Under the pieces are notes generated by a model that saw only the letters and a list, made by a program, of their open reading frames with translations, had not been told where the DNA came from and ran no database searches. Below are positions 7,598 through 11,151 of a stretch of 11,151 nt of DNA, in pieces. Made by a program: the position numbers and the translations under genes. Source of the DNA: Candidatus Calidifonticultor daggyaiensis (lineage in GTDB: Bacteria > Actinomycetota > Humimicrobiia > Humimicrobiales > Humimicrobiaceae); assembly GCA_015661035.1 (NCBI GenBank), contig JACVJA010000016.1:1-11151 (forward strand). The letters run 5' to 3'. The number at the start of each line of letters is the position of its first letter. The first letter of the stretch is position 1.

Positions 7598-7702
7598 GTT
7601 TTTTAATACAAATTATTAAAAAAATGGTAGTACCTAAAATTTTGTTGTAAATAATAGAAATACATAGACACCTACTTTAAAATAATTAAAATAATTATTA
7701 TC

Positions 7703-7737
7703 TTAAAAATAGGATTCATGCTATTTTTAGATTTTTT
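7703..7737 (+). terminator. Intrinsic terminator between the convergent CDF and mntP genes
   Basis: The arm TTAAAAATAG (7703-7712) pairs with CTATTTTTAG (7721-7730): nine Watson-Crick pairs and one terminal G-T, with an 8-base loop. On the + strand it is followed by a T-tract (7732-7737), fitting termination of the leftward block's transcript. The 3' arm overlaps the mntP stop codon. On the - strand the hairpin is followed by mixed A/T without a clean T-run, so termination of mntP there is less sure. The stem is AT-rich and weak. The rest of the 129-bp gap shows nothing else. Confidence 0.5.
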
Positions 7738-8296
7738 CCATATAATGTTCTATAATAATTTTAATTCCAATTCCAATTAAGATTAATCCTCCAACTAATT
7801 CTGCTTTGCCTGGAAGAATTTTTGAAGCTTTATTGCCAATATAATAACCTAAAATAGATATTAAAAATGTTAATAAGCCTATAATTAATATAGAAATAAT
7901 AACTGGCATATCTAATAAAGCTAAACTAAAACCAACAACTAGTGCATCTATACTTGTAGCTAAAGATAAAATTATTAATGTGTAGTTGTTTAAAATATTT
8001 TTTTGTTTTTGATCTTCTTTTTTAAATGACTCTATTATCATTTTTATGCCAATAGCTAAAAGAAGAATAAAAGCTACCCAGTGAGTGAAATTAAAAATTA
8101 TTTTTTTAAGGATATTTCCAATTGATAAACCAATAAGAGGCATCAAGGCTTGAAAAATACCAAAAAAGCCTGCAATTTTTAAAGCGTTTTTAAGCCTGTG
8201 TTTTTTAATGCTTGAACCGCCTGAAATAGCTACTGCAAAACAATCAAATGAAAGGCTAAGCCCGATTAATATTATTTCAAATAAAATTTTAAACAT
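7727..8296 (-). CDS. mntP: MntP, putative manganese efflux pump
   Basis: MntP (formerly DUF204/YebN) exports Mn2+ across the cytoplasmic membrane. The 189-residue protein has the family length and the internal two-fold repeat of three membrane segments each. Conserved acidic membrane residues are visible: Asp18 in SFDCFAVAISGG, Asp117 in ATSIDALVVGFSLAL, and Glu166 in AELVGGLILIGIGIKIIIEH. Charged loops such as KKEDQKQK (92-99) separate the halves. The gene is last in the - strand run, 44 bp after the YkoF-like gene, in an almost pure A/T gap with no Shine-Dalgarno before its ATG, so it may have its own promoter. No yybP-ykoY manganese riboswitch can fit in that gap. Its link to thiamine uptake, if any, is unknown; it may simply be a neighbour. 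It converges with the CDF exporter. Confidence 0.9.
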   Translation of the reverse strand: MFKILFEIILIGLSLSFDCFAVAISGGSSIKKHRLKNALKIAGFFGIFQALMPLIGLSIGNILKKIIFNFTHWVAFILLLAIGIKMIIESFKKEDQKQKNILNNYTLIILSLATSIDALVVGFSLALLDMPVIISILIIGLLTFLISILGYYIGNKASKILPGKAELVGGLILIGIGIKIIIEHYMEKI

Positions 8297-8340
8297 TAAA
8301 AATTTTTAATTTTTTTAATTTTTAAAATATTAAAATAACC

Positions 8341-8673
8341 TCATAGAAAGTTCAATAATTTTTTAACATCTTCCTCCTTGCCTTCTGTAGTAGTTATCAC
8401 CATCACTGCTTTACTTGATTGTTTTGCCTTTCTGTAAGACCTGTAAACGGATAATAGTACTTGTTCGTGATCTTTTTCTATTAGATGCAAATTTTTTTTA
8501 ATATTATTTTGTGATATCTTTTGCGTCATCTCTTCTTCTGACCAGATTATAGTGCTCAAAGGTGTTATTTTGAAATTAATTTTTTTTCTTTTTAGGTTAT
8601 CCCAAAAAATATTTAAGGTTTCATCAATTTTGCAATCTCCTATTGGGTAAATACTGACTTGTAGCAAAATCAT
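8341..8673 (-). CDS. YkoF-like thiamine/hydroxymethylpyrimidine-binding protein, single domain
   Basis: Small 110-residue protein that I assign to the YkoF/MTH1187 thiamine-binding fold. LLQVSIYPIGD (3-13) matches the first strand of that fold, ITPLSTII (36-43) the second, and AVMVITTTEG (89-98) the last strand in front of the ligand pocket. B. subtilis YkoF has two such domains and binds thiamine or its pyrimidine; this protein has one. Between STII and the second helix (DHEQVLLSVYRSYRKA, 68-83) lies an extra stretch of roughly 18 polar residues (about 49-67), and there is a short helical C-terminal tail. No signal peptide is present, so it is cytoplasmic. The ATG has a strong Shine-Dalgarno (TAGGAG). 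Its place directly after a ThiXYZ-type transporter supports a role in thiamine precursor handling. The family is read by eye at low similarity. Confidence 0.65.
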   Translation of the reverse strand: MILLQVSIYPIGDCKIDETLNIFWDNLKRKKINFKITPLSTIIWSEEEMTQKISQNNIKKNLHLIEKDHEQVLLSVYRSYRKAKQSSKAVMVITTTEGKEEDVKKLLNFL

Positions 8674-8765
8674 TGTTTCTCTCCTAGATTTTATTTCTTT
8701 AATTTATTTCTTATATTTATTTTTAATATTTTTAAATGACAAAATTATAAAACCTCTGAAATTCT

Positions 8766-9515
8766 TTATAATAGCATTTCTAATATTTTTTCTTTTATGC
8801 TATTAAAAATTGGACTTGTAAATGTATGAGCATCTCTTGGTCTTTTTATGTCTATGTTGAATACATCTTTTATTATTGCTGGTCTTTTTGACAGCAAATA
8901 AATCTTATCTGAAAGAAATATAGCTTCATCGATGTCATGAGTAATAAATAAAATAGATGCTTTAATTTTTTCCCAAATTTCAAGAAGCCATATTTGCATT
9001 TTTCTTCGAGTGATTGCATCTAGACTACCAAAAGGTTCATCAAGTAGCATAATGTCGCTTGCAAATAAGTAAGTCCGTAAAAGCGCTGCTCTTTGACGCA
9101 TGCCGCCAGATAATTGGCTTGGGTAGTTATTTTCAAATCCCTCTAGGCCAAAAATAGGCAAGTGGTGTTTAATAATACTATATGCTTTTTTTTTATTGTA
9201 GCCTTTAATTATTAATGGAATTGCTAAATTACCCATAACAGTACTCCAAGGAAACAAAAGGTCCTTTTGGTGCATATAGCTTACTCTTCCTGTTTTACCG
9301 TTATATAATTTTCCATCAATTATAACCTCACCAATGTCAGGTTTTTCAAGTCCAGCTATTATGTCAAATAAGGTACTTTTTCCACATCCGCTAGGACCTA
9401 ATATTGTGACAAACTGATTTTTATATAGTTTTATAGAAATATCTTCTAAGGTCTTTAAGTTTATAAAAGTTTTTTTAATCTTTTTAGTTTCAAGTAATAA
9501 ATTATTCTCGTTCAT
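8766..9515 (-). CDS. thiZ: ThiZ-like ABC transporter ATPase (thiamine precursor uptake)
   Basis: ATP-hydrolysing subunit of an ABC importer of the nitrate/sulfonate/taurine/ThiXYZ group, acting at the inner face of the membrane. The 249-residue protein has Walker A GPSGCGKST (40-48), Q-loop Gln83 in MHQKDLLFPW, signature LSGGMRQR (135-142), Walker B IMLLDEPFGSLD (155-166) and H-loop His193 in ITHDIDEA. All catalytic residues are present. The Q-loop MxQKDLLFPW and the Asp after the signature helix are typical of this importer group. It follows the binding protein gene by 37 bp, with only a weak Shine-Dalgarno. Downstream, 92 bp of AT-rich sequence precede the YkoF-like gene, with no convincing terminator. 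The substrate is inferred from the ThiY-like neighbour; the ATPase alone does not fix it. Confidence 0.85.
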   Translation of the reverse strand: MNENNLLLETKKIKKTFINLKTLEDISIKLYKNQFVTILGPSGCGKSTLFDIIAGLEKPDIGEVIIDGKLYNGKTGRVSYMHQKDLLFPWSTVMGNLAIPLIIKGYNKKKAYSIIKHHLPIFGLEGFENNYPSQLSGGMRQRAALLRTYLFASDIMLLDEPFGSLDAITRRKMQIWLLEIWEKIKASILFITHDIDEAIFLSDKIYLLSKRPAIIKDVFNIDIKRPRDAHTFTSPIFNSIKEKILEMLL

Positions 9516-9552
9516 TTTAATATCTTTAATATTTGAAAAAATTTTTTATACT

Positions 9553-10656
9553 TTAAGGCAAGTATTCATTTGTAAATGCTTTTTCTGATTCTAATTTTTT
9601 ATTAATTAAATTATTTTCATACATCCAATTTGAAAAAGTGTCCCAAACTTTCTTATCCATAATTCCCCATTTATGCACACCTGCCATATACTGATTTGCT
9701 AAATACTTTTGGCTTGCCAATACTATTTCTTTATCTAGTTCAGGAGCTGATTGCAATAAAATCATTGCTGCCTCTTGATAGTTATTAATTGCAAATTTGT
9801 ATCCTTTTTCTGTTGCTTTTAAAAATTTTTTAACAATATCAGGATGATTATTTAACGTGTTTTCGCTTGTTATTATTAAAGGGGTATAAAAATCAAGTTG
9901 ACTATCTAAATCTTGCAGGAGTAGAAAGTTAATTTTAAAATTTTTTATTTCTGCAGCAACACCGTCCCACCCATAATAAATCCAAGTAAAGTCAACATCT
10001 TTAGTAACACTTGTGAAAAAATCAGCAGCTCCAATGTTTACAATTTCAAGTTTATTAAAATCGGCGCCATATTTTTTCATTAGACCTTTTAAGACTGCTT
10101 CTTCCATAGGTGATCCCCATCCACCATATTTTTTATATTCAAAATCCTTTGGAGATTTGATGTTTTTTTCAACAGGTGATGCAAACCCAGAGGTATTGTG
10201 CTGAATTATTGCTGCAATTGCAACTATAGGAAGCGGGTTTTCTGCAGTTCTGGCATAAGTAACCTGCTCCTGATAACTTATACCAAAATCTCCTTGATTA
10301 GCAGCAATTAAGTCAGCGCTGCCACCTTCAGAAGGTTGTATAATTTCTACATCTAAACCTTCTTCTTCATAATATTTATTGCTTTTTGCTACATAAATTC
10401 CTGTATGATTAGTATTTGGTACCCAATCTAAAATTACTGTAATTTTTTGTAATTCCCCTTCTTTAACAGCTTGTTTAGCAGTTTGTTCATTAATTTGTTG
10501 TGTTTCTTTATCAACACTGGTTTTAGAGCTACTTTCTTTAATGGTTGAACAATTAATAATAGATACAGTACTAAAAATTATTACTATGGCAGTTAAAAAT
10601 GTTGCTACTCTAGTAAAATGGTCCTTAAAGTTAAGATTTTTAGATTTTTTAAACAT
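9553..10656 (-). CDS. thiY: ThiY-like substrate-binding lipoprotein (pyrimidine moiety of thiamine)
   Basis: Extracytoplasmic binding protein of the NMT1/THI5-like fold, which captures thiamine pyrimidine precursors such as formylaminopyrimidine in characterised ThiY proteins. The N-terminus has basic residues, a hydrophobic stretch (about 18-34) and a candidate lipobox IINC with Cys36; Asn before Cys is unusual. A polar, Ser/Gln/Lys-rich linker (about 37-70) follows. The mature domain has ILDWVPNTNHTGIYVAK (75-91), very close to ThiY proteins, then GLDVEIIQPSEGGSADLIAANQGDFGIS-type sequence in the first lobe, YGGWGSPMEEAVLKGLM (177-193) and DFTWIYYGWDGVAAE (222-236). Length 367 is normal. 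Start: ATG with a perfect AGGAGG Shine-Dalgarno, 13 bp after the permease. The adjacent permease, ATPase and YkoF-like gene agree with thiamine precursor import. The exact ligand is inferred. Confidence 0.85.
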   Translation of the reverse strand: MFKKSKNLNFKDHFTRVATFLTAIVIIFSTVSIINCSTIKESSSKTSVDKETQQINEQTAKQAVKEGELQKITVILDWVPNTNHTGIYVAKSNKYYEEEGLDVEIIQPSEGGSADLIAANQGDFGISYQEQVTYARTAENPLPIVAIAAIIQHNTSGFASPVEKNIKSPKDFEYKKYGGWGSPMEEAVLKGLMKKYGADFNKLEIVNIGAADFFTSVTKDVDFTWIYYGWDGVAAEIKNFKINFLLLQDLDSQLDFYTPLIITSENTLNNHPDIVKKFLKATEKGYKFAINNYQEAAMILLQSAPELDKEIVLASQKYLANQYMAGVHKWGIMDKKVWDTFSNWMYENNLINKKLESEKAFTNEYLP

Positions 10657-10669
10657 TTAAACCTCCTTT

Positions 10670-11151
10670 TTAAATTTCTTCATTATAATAACCTTCATCT
10701 ATCCTTAACCAAGGAATCACTTTTTTTTCTAAAAATTCAATAAGTTTTAGAAGTCCAATTGATAATAATACTACCACCAAAATAGAGGCAAAAACTCTAT
10801 CAGTTGCAAAAGAATGCTTTGCCCTTATCATATAAACGCCAAGACCAATTTTGCCTCCAACCCATTCTGCAATTGTTGCTCCCATAATAGAATAAGTTGC
10901 AGCAATTTTAAGACCAGAAAAAAAACTTGGAAGTGAAGATGGGATTTTTACGAACCTATAAATTTGTATTTTTTTTGCACCCATTGAACGCATTAAATCT
11001 ATTAATTCTTTATCAGTGCCAATTAGCCCTTGCAAAAAACTGATTGTAATTGGAAAAAAACAAATCAATATTACAATAATTATTTTAGGCAAATAACCAT
11101 AGCCAAACCAGATGATAAATAAGGGTGCTAATATTATGATTGGTATTGTCT
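10670..11151 (-). CDS. thiX: ThiX-like ABC transporter permease (5' end beyond the window)
   Basis: Membrane-spanning subunit of the same importer. The reading frame stays open to the right edge, so the true start is outside; a TTG at 11092 is an internal codon. The added upstream residues TIPIIILAPLFIIWFGYGY are typical of this permease group and run into LPKIIIVILICFFPI. The conserved EAA loop that contacts the ATPase is seen as LMRSMGAKKIQIYRFVKIP followed by SSLPSFFSGLKIA, then ATIAEWVGGKIGLGVYM. About 160 C-terminal residues are present, with roughly four membrane segments, ending in a charged tail DEGYYNEEI. The stop is 13 bp from thiY, so the genes are one operon. A TPP riboswitch or operon promoter would lie beyond the window. 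Confidence 0.85.
   Translation of the reverse strand, partial: TIPIIILAPLFIIWFGYGYLPKIIIVILICFFPITISFLQGLIGTDKELIDLMRSMGAKKIQIYRFVKIPSSLPSFFSGLKIAATYSIMGATIAEWVGGKIGLGVYMIRAKHSFATDRVFASILVVVLLSIGLLKLIEFLEKKVIPWLRIDEGYYNEEI

Noticed and set aside
7681..7699. AT-only inverted repeat aataatt/aattatt in the convergent gap
   Set aside because: Seven A-T pairs with a short loop in a nearly all-A/T region; expected by composition and weaker than the adjacent hairpin at 7703-7730.
8674..8765. Possible promoter (TTGTCA-like -35) or TPP riboswitch before the YkoF-like gene
   Set aside because: No CTGAGA-type TPP core is visible and no good -10 lies at proper spacing from the hexamer; the 92-bp gap is too short for a full TPP riboswitch plus leader.
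10013..10204. Short open frames on the strand opposite thiY and inside guaB3, guaA, aroF, pcrA and the CDF gene
   Set aside because: They lie fully within well-supported genes on the other strand, show no family features, and have no supporting Shine-Dalgarno or context.
11092..11092. TTG at 11092 as the start of the permease
   Set aside because: The same frame continues upstream to the window edge with residues typical of this permease family, so this codon is internal.

Overview
The window is an AT-rich stretch (roughly 70% A+T judged by eye) of bacterial chromosome, densely coded and made of housekeeping and transport genes. No rRNA, tRNA, mobile element or CRISPR array is visible. The lineage cannot be fixed from the sequence. 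A CBS-less GuaB3-type IMP dehydrogenase next to guaA is a combination I associate with Actinobacteria, Cyanobacteria, Chloroflexi and some candidate phyla. A lipoprotein-type ThiY and a chorismate mutase/DAHP synthase pair resembling the Bacillus fusion also point away from Proteobacteria. The low GC would be unusual for classical Actinobacteria, so a low-GC candidate lineage is one possibility; this is inference only.

Left block, + strand (1-7597): the 3' end of plsY (phospholipid acyltransferase), guaB3 and guaA (IMP to XMP to GMP), a stand-alone AroQ-type chorismate mutase and a short type I DAHP synthase (aromatic amino acid entry and branch point), a PcrA/UvrD helicase, and a CDF-family zinc/cation exporter. 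guaB3, aroQ and aroF have recognisable Shine-Dalgarno sequences. guaA, pcrA and the CDF gene do not. Two genes, guaB3 and pcrA, carry a short tandem duplication spanning or abutting the stop codon. A perfect 22-bp palindrome lies just upstream of pcrA.

Right block, - strand (11151-7727, reading leftwards): a ThiXYZ-type ABC importer (permease truncated by the window edge, lipoprotein binding protein, ATPase), then a small YkoF-like thiamine/HMP-binding protein, then MntP, a manganese exporter. The importer and the YkoF-like protein together suggest uptake of a thiamine pyrimidine precursor. Any TPP riboswitch should lie upstream of the permease, outside the window. The two blocks converge at about 7600-7730, where a hairpin with a T-tract probably ends the + strand transcript.

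No clearly new multi-gene system is visible. The most interesting points are the YkoF-like protein with an apparent insertion inside a ThiXYZ operon, the split but same-frame chorismate mutase/DAHP synthase pair, a changed metal-site residue in the CDF transporter, and the repeats at gene ends.
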